Below, piece after piece: positions 22,439 through 33,700 of a DNA stretch of 60,000 bases. The stretch is taken from contig OX485803.1 in assembly GCA_950295325.1 (NCBI GenBank), positions 24,802,001-24,862,000 on the forward strand, read 5' to 3'. The notes beneath the pieces were generated by a model. That model was not told the origin of the DNA and searched no databases. It saw only the letters and a list, made by a program, of their open reading frames with translations. The stretch is from Polytrichum commune (lineage: Eukaryota; Streptophyta; Polytrichopsida; Polytrichales; Polytrichaceae). Numbering within the stretch: position 1 is the first letter of the stretch; every line of letters begins with the position of its first letter. The position numbers and the translations under genes are program-made.

Positions 22439-22805
22439 TAGTAATCCTTGACACATTATCCACTTTATGTAATGTAGAGTCCATGTAGTTTTTTCCCTTC
22501 ATTCAAACTTCCTTGAGCCCCAAAGCTTGAATGTAAAAGTGGAGTGGAATGGTTGACATCAAATCAATGAGAATGGGTTGTGCGCCCAAAATGTAGAGAT
22601 CATTCTAGTATCAATAATGAACATAATTGAGAAGACCTACATGATTGATTACATATACACACACAAACTTACTACCGCCTCATGTAAAATTTCCTATCTC
22701 AACTCCTATTGTGAACTTGATATGGCAATTTTGTGACTTGCAATTGCTTGCTTGATGAAACATTTCACCCATTGAAATTTGATGGATGTTGAATACCCAA
22801 TGCTA

Positions 22806-23021
22806 TATTGATTATCCCAATTAGTTTGCGTTACTATTCGGATTTACATAGTGCAATAACGACTTACTCAAGAATTCAATTTTTACTAATGAAAGCTCAA
22901 TAGGTTGTTTGGACATTATAGAACATCAATGATTTTGCTTGGTAAAATTCTACATTCTCATTAATAGTTATAGCATTGCGTAACTCCGAAAGGCAACACA
23001 CACTAATTCAGATTATCAATC
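22806..23021. mobile_element. MITE family C, 216-bp diverged member
   Basis: The inverted ends TATTGATTATCCCAATTAG and GATTGATAATCTGAATTAG are flanked by TA. The interior shares 'ggttgtttggacatta', 'ttgcttggt' and 'gcattgcgtaactccgaa' with the copies at 26440 and 59447. Its length equals that of the 59.4-kb copy. Confidence 0.7.
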
Positions 23022-24229
23022 TAGAGCTAAGATGAAAATGTAGCATGAAAAAGAATAATATCATGTGCCAAAGTTTATTTCTTCTCATGCCTATAAATGA
23101 ATTAGGGCAACACAAGGAGTACATAGCAAACATATCTCAATCATAGGTACCGAACCTATGAAATAGGTCACCGAACCTTTTGTGACAATCCAAACCTACT
23201 TAGACCAATGCGAACCTACCCTGATTGGCCTCCCGAAATATTTAAACTCAAAACAAAAGTTATCAAATGGTGTTGTCGTGAACGTGCCTTTTTTCTAGAA
23301 GTGATAGGATCACTCGGTTTCATTAAATCTAGCCTAAGGGTTTTATACTAAGGTTGGGCCTGAACATTTACTCATCTTATGTGGCATCCTAGTGACAAAA
23401 ATTTGGCGCCAACTCTTTGGGGCCACTTGAAGAAAATGGGACAAGTTTTCCTTGGCTTGAACTCTCAACATGGGCCGGATTGGGCTCATCAGTTACATAA
23501 TGAACATCTGTGCCGTTGATTCATGAAAGGTTAATTATCTTCACTAAACTTTCACCTCAAGAACATCGGGACCTAAAATCGGGCCTCATCACTTTACATG
23601 TGACAAGATTGGGCATGATAAAAGTTGATAAAGTTGGGCCAGATTGAAGGCTTGAGAATCAGGTTGGTGCTCGAGTTGGTGCTCGGGTTGGCTGCACGCC
23701 ATGTATAAAGTCTTTGTCAAAAACCATTCTTATTAGAACACTCAAGTGTAGGAGGTGGTTGGATGCAACTCCAAAAATTAATACCCCCTCCCCCCCCCCC
23801 CCCCAAAAAAAAAAGGCACATGTTGAAAAGATATTGGACTACATGTTGGAAAATAGTAACCATTCAAAGCTCAATAGAGAATATAATTGTGACCATGGGG
23901 AGGGGGGGTTGAGGGACACTATGTGATCATTTAGTGAGCATGAGAATCTTTGCTTTGATAATAAATAAGATGCTCATACAAGCTCCAAAAAATATGAGGC
24001 AAGTTGCTACAACCTCAATTTGGGTTCACTAACCATAGTGTACTACTCACATGTTGCATATCCTAGGAGAAGTGGATTAATCGGGAAAAAAATATCCATT
24101 TAAACCCCATCTACCATAGTGTCAAATCATAACCTACCTACCTTGCCCATTATATAACTTATGTCGTAGAAACTTAGATTTCCTACTCATACACAATGTG
24201 TCTTTCATTGGATTCATTCATAAAGAATG
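23022..24229. other. Unassigned sequence with C/A homopolymer tract
   Basis: A 15-nt C run followed by a 10-nt A run lies at about 23790-23814. No supported gene. Confidence 0.5.
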
Positions 24230-24465
24230 AACCTTATGGCAGGACACCGGTGTCCCATAAGGTACCGGTTCTCGCATAAAGCATGTCGATGTCAAAAATG
24301 ATCGGTTGAAGGCAATCAAAGTGGTGTTGAGCTTATCTTGACGTCCTATACATGTTGTGATGTTCAAAGTTGGTTTTTAATTTCGAACACTAACAACCAC
24401 AAAACCAATCGTTAATGAAGCTCCGATTTATTTGGGACACTGATGTCCCGCCATAAGATTTAGTG
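24230..24465. mobile_element. MITE with self-palindromic inverted ends
   Basis: The left end CTTATGGCAGGACACCGGTG is followed by 'tcccataagg'; the reverse complement of the right end is CTTATGGCGGGACATCAGTG followed by 'tcccaaataa'. Each end is itself nearly palindromic (GGACACCGGTGTCC). Total length is about 235 bp. No target duplication identified. Confidence 0.65.
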
Positions 24466-24801
24466 CTAAACTAATGGCATCTCGTTTCTTACTCATGTGG
24501 ACTCTCATTAAGACTTGAGGTACAATAGGGAAGTAGGTACAATGGGGGATAAACTAATTTCCACCCACCCTACCAACACAACCCAAAATAATGTGAGCAC
24601 TTCATTTAGTTGGAGAATTTATTTTGTTATAGATACCTAAAGTTGTTAAATCTTAAAGAGCCTGGTATACATTTCTATGGTCTATGCAATAGTCTATACA
24701 AGCCCCCAACGCAGTGGATGAGTGGTGGCAGGTTCGGATGAGATTAAGGGAGGAGGGTTACATCGGTCAAATCCGACGGTCGAGAAAGCACAGGCAACGT
24801 G

Positions 24802-25804
24802 CACTACAAGAAAAAACGGTTCCGTTCCAACAGAGTTTCAACAGAATTCTGTTGATTCTACCTGTTGATTCGGAACTCTTGATTCGGAACAATTTTAACA
24901 CATATCTCTTGATTGAGGCATTGGTTAAATGTCCAAGTTATACTAGTAAAAATGATATAAATTAGTAATTCCGCTTCTCACATGTCGGGCCTACACACCT
25001 ACTACCAAGGACCACCTTGCCTAGCCTAGTCTAAAGGACCTAGCCACCTACCCAACCTAGGCTAGGCCCAAGGGTGAAGGCCAAGGGTATCGATCCTTGA
25101 ACCTCTTGGCTACCGCCAGGGGCCTTAGCCACGAAGCCACCACTCATCACATGATTTAGAGCGAGTATGTAAGACATTTGTATAAAGAGGCCGTAACATT
25201 TATAAACTTTTGTAAAATTTATAATTACATAGATTACATAATTACATAATTACATAATTATATAATTACAGAAATTAGTAATTACTGTAATTGTTTTTAT
25301 TACTATAATGTCTGTAATTACTTTAATTAGTCATTTCTGTAAATATTTTAATTATTAATTTCTGTAATTACTTTAATTAGTATTTTCTGTAATTAGTAAT
25401 TACTTTAATTAATTTAATTACTTTAATGAGTAAGTACAATAATTAGAGTAATTGCTAATTAGTAATTAAATATACTATAAATAGAACAAAATTACAATCA
25501 TTCACAATTTACTATAATTGTAAATTTAAGTAATTTAAGTAATTAAATATTTCAAATTAATCAAACTATTTAATTATTGTAAATTATAGGAATCATAGTA
25601 ATTGATTACTTTAACATAATTAGTGTTATTTAAAAATTAATATACATTAATTAAAATTCCTCTGTTGAAATCAACAGATAAATGTTCCTTCTGTTGATTT
25701 GTGTCGCACAATGGATCCATTTCAACATTGTTTTTCCCAAATCTGTTGAAATCAACAAAAATTAGTTGATTTTATGTTGATTCGGACTGCGATTTCTTGT
25801 AGTG
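24802..25804. mobile_element. Non-autonomous CACTA element, 1003 bp, TSD GTG
   Basis: It begins CACTACAAGAAAAAACG and ends CGATTTCTTGTAGTG, the CACTA-superfamily terminus. GTG is present immediately on both sides (24799-24801 and 25805-25807), the expected 3-bp duplication. Subterminal regions carry several copies of CTGTTGATT/AATCAACAG, partly as the palindrome TGTTGAAATCAACA, as expected for transposase-binding repeats of this superfamily. The interior is a tRNA-like insertion plus a very AT-rich tract (25200-25640). No transposase gene. Confidence 0.9.
24966..25150 (-). mobile_element. tRNA-like (SINE-type) sequence inside the CACTA element
   Basis: Read on the minus strand, the head is GTGGCTTCGTGGCTAAGGCC (A-box-like) followed by GATCGATAC, which matches the B-box consensus GWTCRANNC, with about 30 bp between. 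A body of about 110 bp follows. It is different from the SINE at 6.2 kb. The flanks do not show a clear target duplication, so the limits are approximate. Confidence 0.5.
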
Positions 25805-25807
25805 GTG

Positions 25808-26439
25808 GCCTCACCAGAAGCCAGAACCTGCTTTCATCGCCCATAGACTTCTTCTCGACTAGATTTTATAAGTAATAGAGTCCTATTTAATTCATGATTT
25901 TTATTTTGTATATGTAGTGGAGGCATTTATCACCATGAACTAAACAACTTAGTATTAATACATGGGTCCATATTCTAGCATGCCGTTTGTATGTATACGT
26001 TTGTTGTTCTATATAAACTTCTCATATATAAGGGGTTTTCATTTCATAGTGACCCACGCATGTCAGCTAGGCTTCCAATGAAGAGTCTACCCCCCATGGA
26101 TCTACAAGTTAACTGAAGTGTTCACAAATGACGCTTACGATTAGTATGCTCAAAAACATCTTCCTCTTGCCCACTAAAATGTAAATACATGACACTTGCC
26201 ACTAATATGGTGAAAAGTTTATTTCCCTTGCATATTAAAACGCAAGACTATCATCTAAAGTATCCCAATGTCATGCTCTAAATGTCATAATGTAGATATT
26301 TTTCACTTAAAAAAGTTACTTACGTTGATGAATGAACTCATATTCGCAATTAACATGCATGACACTTTTAGACCTTTAGGCATCTAGTTTAGGCCCTTCA
26401 TAAATAACGTACATGACACTAAATATCATAAATGGTGTA
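25808..26439. other. Unassigned AT-rich sequence
   Basis: Contains 'atgacact' words reminiscent of MITE family C interiors near 26190-26420, but no complete element or gene. Confidence 0.45.
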
Positions 26440-26657
26440 CATTAAATATGTCATTTAGTGTCACTTATTATTTGAATTTACATAGCACTATATCTTTTTA
26501 ATATTGATGTGATTTTGTACCAAGTATAATTTTTAATGTTCTGTAATGTCCAAGAAACCAATTTAATATTTTCTAGTAAAAATACAAGAACAGAAGTATA
26601 CATGTATAGCATTGCGTAATTCCAAATAGTAAGTGACACTAAATATCATATCTAGTG
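26440..26657. mobile_element. MITE family C, 218-bp member
   Basis: The left end CATTAAATATGTCATTTAGT and the reverse complement of the right end, CACTAGATATGATATTTAGT, are flanked by TA. Inverted similarity extends through 'gtcactta.tatttg.a.tta'. Confidence 0.8.
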
Positions 26658-27879
26658 TAGTCCTAGTTATGGTAGTTCACTAATTCAAAGGCATGTCCCC
26701 AATAATTGTATGTTCACAATGAAAATGTGCCTAATTTTTCAAACAATCAAAACCCAAATCTCTCAAATCTTGGGCACATCTCTCTCTCTCTCTCTCTCCA
26801 AATAGCTAAACTTTGGTATAACTTAGGTGACTTGCCAAAAGCAAGCTTCACCATGTATCCGGACTTAACCTTGTTAAAAGATTAGCTGACTCTTTCTAAA
26901 GATGCCAATACAAAGTCAAGAGGTAGCCATGTTGTGTTATGGCCTTGTTTTAGTTTAATTGTTTACGAGAGATGCCTAGTTTTAAGGAATCCTTGATTGG
27001 CCTTGATTTTGCCATCTTTGTGGGTTGATTTGGGTTTTGGCATATGTGTGACTTGGTCGGTTAGGTGGGTCTTATATTTTAGAATTTAGAAATAGGTATT
27101 TGAAAAGGTAAGAGAGGGAAATGATTGTCATAATAGAAAGAAGAAAAAAAATCAATATATGGATGCCAAAAAGGAAAGAAATTGTCACCCAACCGTTGGA
27201 CTTCGTTGGCCCAAACAAATGCCGAACCAACCATGTAAGTCCATCCCACATCACCTGCCCCCTTGCCCTTTGTCAACCATACACCCAACCATCAATTCCT
27301 ACCCCTACCAACCACTATCCCTCCCTCCAAATTTTCAAGGAATCTTTGGAATACATCTTAACTTAATAACACAAACCGAATGAAATCAACATGATAGATA
27401 CATAGACAAAAATGTTGGCCTCCCATGGACGCAAGCGTGAATGGAGAGCCACTTGGCACGAGGGCTACTTCCACCTTACTATGGTGGACAATCAACGAAC
27501 AACCAGTTGGACTTGGAAGCACTTGGATCTCAACAAATCATGCCCAAATTCTCGCCATTCATTAATAGGATTATCTCATCAAGATTTTTTGGGGAGCAAT
27601 ATGATGTCATTTATAACAATGGGTGTATATTTTAATCATATAACTAATTATAGTATAGGTCTTTCTACAAGAACTCGCACATGTGACATAATCCAAGGCT
27701 ACTTACTTAAAAATTAAGAATCTCAAAGTCCATCACTACAAGCATATGGGTCCTAGGCAATTAACCTACATCACTAGAAACTTGTCCTTTGTAACTAGAG
27801 AGTTTGCGAATCTAGCACAATGTTACTAGATTTGCATTGTCCTTTCATCAACGTGGGATGATTGCGTAGGCCTCGTATG
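26658..27879. other. Unassigned sequence, includes partial family R fragment
   Basis: A (CT)n run lies at about 26780-26798. The phrase CCAGTTGGACTTGG with 'cacttgg.tctcaacaaatcatgcccaaa' (about 27500-27555) is a short minus-oriented piece of family R. CACTACAAGCATATG at 27733 resembles a CACTA end without a partner. No gene. Confidence 0.45.
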
Positions 27880-27884
27880 CTAGT

Positions 27885-28110
27885 AGTGTCATCGGCTGGG
27901 GATTCGTGGCACTCAAGTAAAATCATCCATCCAAGATATCGTGGATGAAGTGGCTCCACATTCGAATGTGATGTCACTAGACTAATTCGGGGCCTCTGAC
28001 TCTATTTCCGGAATCAAATTGCCCAAAAATAGCCATTTAGATGATTCCTGTGTTTTTTTCATCTGCACGGATGATTTTACTTGAGTGCCACGAATCCCCG
28101 GCCAGTGTCA
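27885..28110. mobile_element. Inverted-repeat element with ~35-bp arms
   Basis: GGCTGGGGATTCGTGGCACT continuing into 'caagtaaaatcatcc' (about 27893-27927) is repeated in inverted orientation at about 28070-28105 with one mismatch. The arms flank about 145 bp. Outer limits and target duplication are unclear. Confidence 0.6.
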
Positions 28111-30143
28111 TCCACATGTATACTAGTTCTTTGTTATGTAGGTACACTAGCTTGGACCCATAGCACCTACCCCTGCCCCTACCCCTACCCCACCATATAG
28201 ATACAACCCCTACACCAACCCCCCCCCCCCCCCCCCAAAAAAACCCCCAAACCAACGTCCATGATTCAGAACTTGCCATAGAGACCAACATCCATGCACC
28301 TTTGTCATTCCAAAGTTCCATAACATTGCTAACCCCCCTGCTCTGTCACCCTTTCAAAATAAAAGAGCTTCCATGTTCCATGAGGACTTTGTTGTGGCAC
28401 TAAAACTTCAACCGGCAGTTTTTGAGAATCACGACATGTTTACTCTCATCACTTGGTTGTATTGTTCTTTTCCCTAGGGTGAGGGAGCATGAGATTTAGC
28501 AGTGTTATGTCCACAATGTGTATTAAATTATGTTGGTCATGAATGGGAACGAGGTTACAATGTGTTTATGCATCTGGTCTTTGAAGCTAGGGTCTGGAAT
28601 TCTATTGTTAGCAGCCCCAGGTACTAATCCTTTTATGCATCAGTGCTTGTGCTACCCACCAACAAAGGCAAAGGCTACATGGTGGTGTAAAATTAGTGCA
28701 TCTTCAATGATATGATTGATCAAGTTTGTCTAAGCAGATGCTTTGTTCTGTAACTATGTATATATGCCACACCACAGCTAATTAGCCCTCATAGCTCAAA
28801 TGATTATTTGAAGACAGTCATCTGTGATGGTCTTCTCGCATGGTGCATGGCACATTGTGCAACTTGCAAGGTATTTTGAATGTTCAAGACATTGGAAAGC
28901 TCGACATTGGCTTTCCACACCAAGAATCTTGCTCCTACAACAAGTCCCACGTAGAATGTGTGCAAGAATATTCATGAGGCATCTTCATTGAATGCAGTTT
29001 AATTTTTGAAGTAGATAGAATTCAAGGCTCTCCTACATAAGCATGAGCCAAAAAGCACACCATGTCCATATTCTATCTAGATTATCATTTTTGGCCCACG
29101 TTCTCACTTTTCATGAAACACCAATAATCAGAATATGTACACGTATATATTTTTCATTTGTCTTTTCATCTTAAATTAGGCAAGAAAAAGAACTTGCCAT
29201 AGGTACATGCATTACACAGGAGCTCTGGAGTTAGGACTGGTCCAAAAAAAGATTACAAGACTCCCACATAATGAGCTTTTCAGATTCTAAAAAATACCAG
29301 ATAGATTGAAACCTTATGCACAAATTGTTGAAAATGTAGCTAACACAGAAATTACTCAACCAGAAACTTGGAAACAAACAGGCTCCCAAGTATGACATGC
29401 TTAAAATGTTCGTCCACCACGAACTCTGTCTCTGCAATATACAGTCATTCCAGTACATCATTCAGTCTACTGTTCATTCCCGCTAAGATTCAGGTATTCA
29501 GGCACTTACGTATCCTTGATCTTACTTTCCACAACAGATGGAAAAGGATGAGTCCCATAATGGTCCACAACTCAAACTTGCTGACTACTCCATATATAAC
29601 ATGCCATATGGTAATGGTACATAGTAGTTTCAGCATCATCAATCTCTAATTGAATGATTTCCAGGTAAAATTCTTTTGTGTACGTCGAGATGTGTAACTC
29701 CACTCGATCATGGAGGTAGATCAAAGGTCACATGAATCATTTATCAAGGGAACACTGGCACAGGATGCAATCAAAATGCATCTGTATCGATGGCCAGACC
29801 CAAGTCCTCTTCACTTTGTTAATTAAAACTATCAACTCCAGAGGACTTACCTTGTCGAAATTCTTGCATCATCGTCATCATCTTGGTCAAATTCTTTGCT
29901 CAATGTGAGCTGTATTTGAAACTTCCCCTGTAATGACTTCAGAGATGATGAAGTCCTCTGCATCTCAAAATTCGTATTTACACTCCCGTCAGGGTCGATG
30001 CGCTAACCGCATGCAAGCTACCACATAAGGGGATGGGGGTCCGGTACTCCATTTGACTCTGGTCCACATGGCAAATCAGTATTGGTTGTCACCCTGTGTG
30101 CTCCTTTGGATTACACGATGCATCATTTTTTGTCCTCCCAGCT
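28111..30143. other. Unassigned sequence upstream of RNase H remnant
   Basis: An 18-nt C run followed by A7 lies at about 28219-28243. Small frames on both strands have no recognisable features. Confidence 0.45.
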
Positions 30144-30589
30144 TCATCCTCCACTGGGAGTGGCTGAGCATACGTTGATCCAAACTGCGGTCAATGCCTC
30201 TCCTTCATGAGACGAATAATTGGACTCAACTTTGTTATTGCTTCTAGAAGCAAAGACAATAACATATACGCGGTCATTATCGTCTTTCTTGGTCAAAACC
30301 GCTCCCAAACCCAATGAACTCCAACCAATATGAAGTTGGAGTTCATCTGTCCTCCAGATCCATTCTCCAACCTGGGAGTGGCTGAGCATACAATGATCCA
30401 AACCGCGGCCAATGCCTCTCCTCCATAAGACGAATAATTGGGCTCAACTTTGTTTTTTCTTTTAGAAGCCAAGACAATAACGTATTCGCGGTCATTATCG
30501 TCTTTCTGAGTCAAAACCACTCCAAAACCCAATGAACTCCAAACGGTATGAAGTTGGAATGGGCAGGTGATGTCAGGACACCGAAGCAC
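30144..30589 (-). pseudogene. Ty3/Gypsy RNase H fragment, duplicated in tandem
   Basis: Two minus-strand copies with a 218-bp period (about 30372-30589 and 30154-30371) each encode the start of a retroelement RNase H domain. The common pattern is FQLHTVWSSLGFGVVLTQ, a DDN..YVI segment, then 'ASR.NNKVE.NYSS..GEAL.AVW'. This matches the Gypsy RT-linked RNase H layout of beta strands around the first catalytic Asp, although the usual HTDWS Asp is Val in one copy and Gly in the other (HTVWS, HIGWS). Nothing else of the polyprotein is visible. It lies about 130 bp past the kinase stop codon and is a dead fragment. Confidence 0.75.
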
Positions 30590-30718
30590 TCACCGAAACA
30601 CCAAGAACTTTGGTTCATCTGTGTGTCCCAGCATTCCATAAAAGATCCGCTTCCTGGACCTCACAGAGAGATTTCGCAGTCAGCATTATCTTATCCAGAT
30701 TAAGCTCGTTCCTAATTA

Positions 30719-33700
30719 TCATCGAGACCTGCAGTTTCCCATAACAACCTTCTCAATGACATGTGAGAGGCGCTGCCAGTTGATAGGCTTTGTGAGGTAC
30801 CCATCCAAGCCCATTGCTTCAAGGGACAGGTCCCCCTTGGTACACACGTCGGCTGTCAATGCATAAATGGGGATGTCGGCTGTGCGACCACCGAGGGCGC
30901 GTATAGCTTTCGTTGCACTAAGGCCATCTAGCACCGGCATTTGCAAGTCCATCAAAATCATATCATGTTTCCCAGTTTGTAGGGCCTCCACTGCAAGCTG
31001 TCCATTAGCGACTAGTTTGACCTGCACATCATACGTTGAGTAAGGTAAGTGGGCCTTACAGACACTTTTCTTCCTTCACCCACTTCTCATAGGATATGAA
31101 ACATGCAATTAGTGTGAGATGAGTAGCAAACCCAAATTGTGTCTGTAGCCATTTTCTTCATCATTTTGGAGCTCATATGAGTATCAAATTCGTTATTAAA
31201 GTGAAGATTCCCATGCTCATCAAATGGTCATATGGGTCCCCCAATTATGTTGACCGTAGAATGGTTAATGTAATTTGAGCACGTACTCCAATCTCTTTTG
31301 AACACATATGTTTTTGGTGTCCGCTCTTAGATCCACACCTATTCACACAGCACTCAAATATAGGTGTCGACATTTGGGGGTTGTTGGATGAACACCAGTC
31401 TACCTTAAAGAAAGAGTTGAGCTGACTTGAAAGGCATGTTTTGTTCCCCCATGTGATATAATTGCTTCTCTAAAGGATAAACCATCTTGGTAGATTAAAA
31501 TTTTATCTGAAGGATAAAGTTATCTCACCATGTAGGATTTGTCATGGCCAAGTCATGGCCAATTCATGTACAGAAAATTTATTAACTCTGCTGAACAATT
31601 TCAGTCCAAAAATATGCTCAGGAATGTTTACCCCATGGCCATAATGCTTCAGCATCTTTGAGATGAGTAACTGGGTCACTTTGTTATCCTCTGCCACCAA
31701 AACCTGTAACGATTTGTCCTTAACAACTTTGAAAGGAGTCGGTCGTGGAGGAGACGGAGGCTCTGGTTTTGTTGGTAAGTAATTTGCCATATTCACAGCA
31801 CATCGCAATGGAACGCAGAATGCAAATGTGCTCCCTACCCCGATCTCGCTCTCAACCCAAATTTTTCCTCCCATAACTTCAACAAGACCTTTTGAAATTG
31901 CCAACCCCAACCCTGTGCCACCAAACTTTCTTGTTGTGCTACTATCTGCCTGCGAGAAAGATTGAAAAAGCCTGGATTGTTGCTCTTGGGTAAGACCGAT
32001 ACCAGTGTCAGTAACCCTGACCTCAAACCACATTTGTTTGCCTTGCTCCATTTCATCGCTGTCAACAACAAAAGGTGAAGCCTCTCCTTCATCAACCTGT
32101 TCAGATGATATATCCCCATGAAGATTATCTGTACCCCCATTTTCACCCTCAGTCTTTCCCATGCTTCTAAAGGGGCTCTCTGCCAAGACCATTCGCAAAA
32201 TGTTTTCAACGCCTGATGCTCTTTCTACACTGTGATTCATCTCCTCATTGTGTCCATTAAGTTGCAAATGGTCGCCGCTGGCTGTATGTCCATTTCCGCT
32301 TCCGTTTGTACCTACCTGGATAACATAACACCAATTAAACTGATTAGAAATTGAAGGCAAATGAAGAATTACAGGACCTGTACAATGCAGTTTATGCCAG
32401 AAGTGTGACATACTTGTCCAAAAAGAAAGTGAGGGGAGGTGGATCTTTGATAGGAGGAGTCCACTATTACTATACCTCTTGGCCATGGATTCGTCCGACT
32501 TCCCCAATGTTTGTATCCTTTGGAACTACAGCAGGAAGGACATTGCATTTACGAGTCCTCTGCCATTTGATGCTTATGTTGCCACTTTCAGTGAACTTAA
32601 TGGCATTGCTTACAAGGTTTGTAAGTACCTGTTAACACGCACTAACCTGGTCAAAAAAAGGTCCATTTAAGTCCACCTCCCTGTCATAGCTGCTAATGTA
32701 GTATATTTTATCATATAAGGAGATGATCAGCACAAATACAAGAAAATACTTCCAGAACCTTAATCAAAGAAAGATTTTGCACCTGACGTAGCCGATTGGA
32801 ATCACCCTGAACTGCCATTTCATCAACATTAGGTTTGGTCACATGTAGGCGTAATCTCTTCTCTGCTAACCGGCCTTGAAATAATGCACATACCTGGCCA
32901 TTAAGTGATTTTTGTGAGTACATAATTTTAAGTGCTCCCTCACATTTTAGTGAAGTATACGTTGACAAACTCTAGTACCACTTCAGATCACAAGGCTGGC
33001 CTTTAAATGACCTTCAAAGGTCCTCAAATCCATAGATGTGTGCATAAGGTCGTCAAACTAAATTTGAGCACACTATATACGAACAAATATTCATAAGTGA
33101 AGGAATTTACATACTCCTGTGCTGTATTTATTATTAGAAGAAAAAAGTCCATGATTGCTAAGTTTACAGGTAGTCATTTACCTGCTCTAAGAGCCCTCCT
33201 ATATGAAAATCCACATCATCCAACGCCAGATGCCCAGACTGTATTTTTGAAAAGTCCAGTATCTCGTTTAAAACTTGCATCAAGCCTTCAGCAGAGCCTT
33301 GCATAACACGCACAAGTCCAGCTTGCTCTGGTGTAAGTGCTGTTAGACGAAGCAAGTCCAACATTCCCAACACCCCTGCCAAAGAGGAGGCATTTCTTTC
33401 AGCAAAAGATTCTAAATAATGAAGGAAGTATATTAAAAAAAATCCATAATGGCAGCCAAAAATTTGAATCTAACAGAGACCACAATGGAGTGTACTTCAA
33501 AGGATAGTACGTAAGCAGTTAACTAAATACCACGCGACCTTGTTTCCTACTAGACAGCTCATGATTTATCCTACTAAGATTCCCTATTCAGATTCCCTAT
33601 TATTGAAACCTGCAACTTGAATTGCTACCACCATATCAATGTATCACATAAGTGGTTACCCATCAAATGCTTCAGATTTAGCAAGGTGCATAGCATTGAA

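Noticed and set aside
27733-27747. CACTACAAG-type CACTA terminus
   Set aside because: No inverted partner or 3-bp duplication found nearby.
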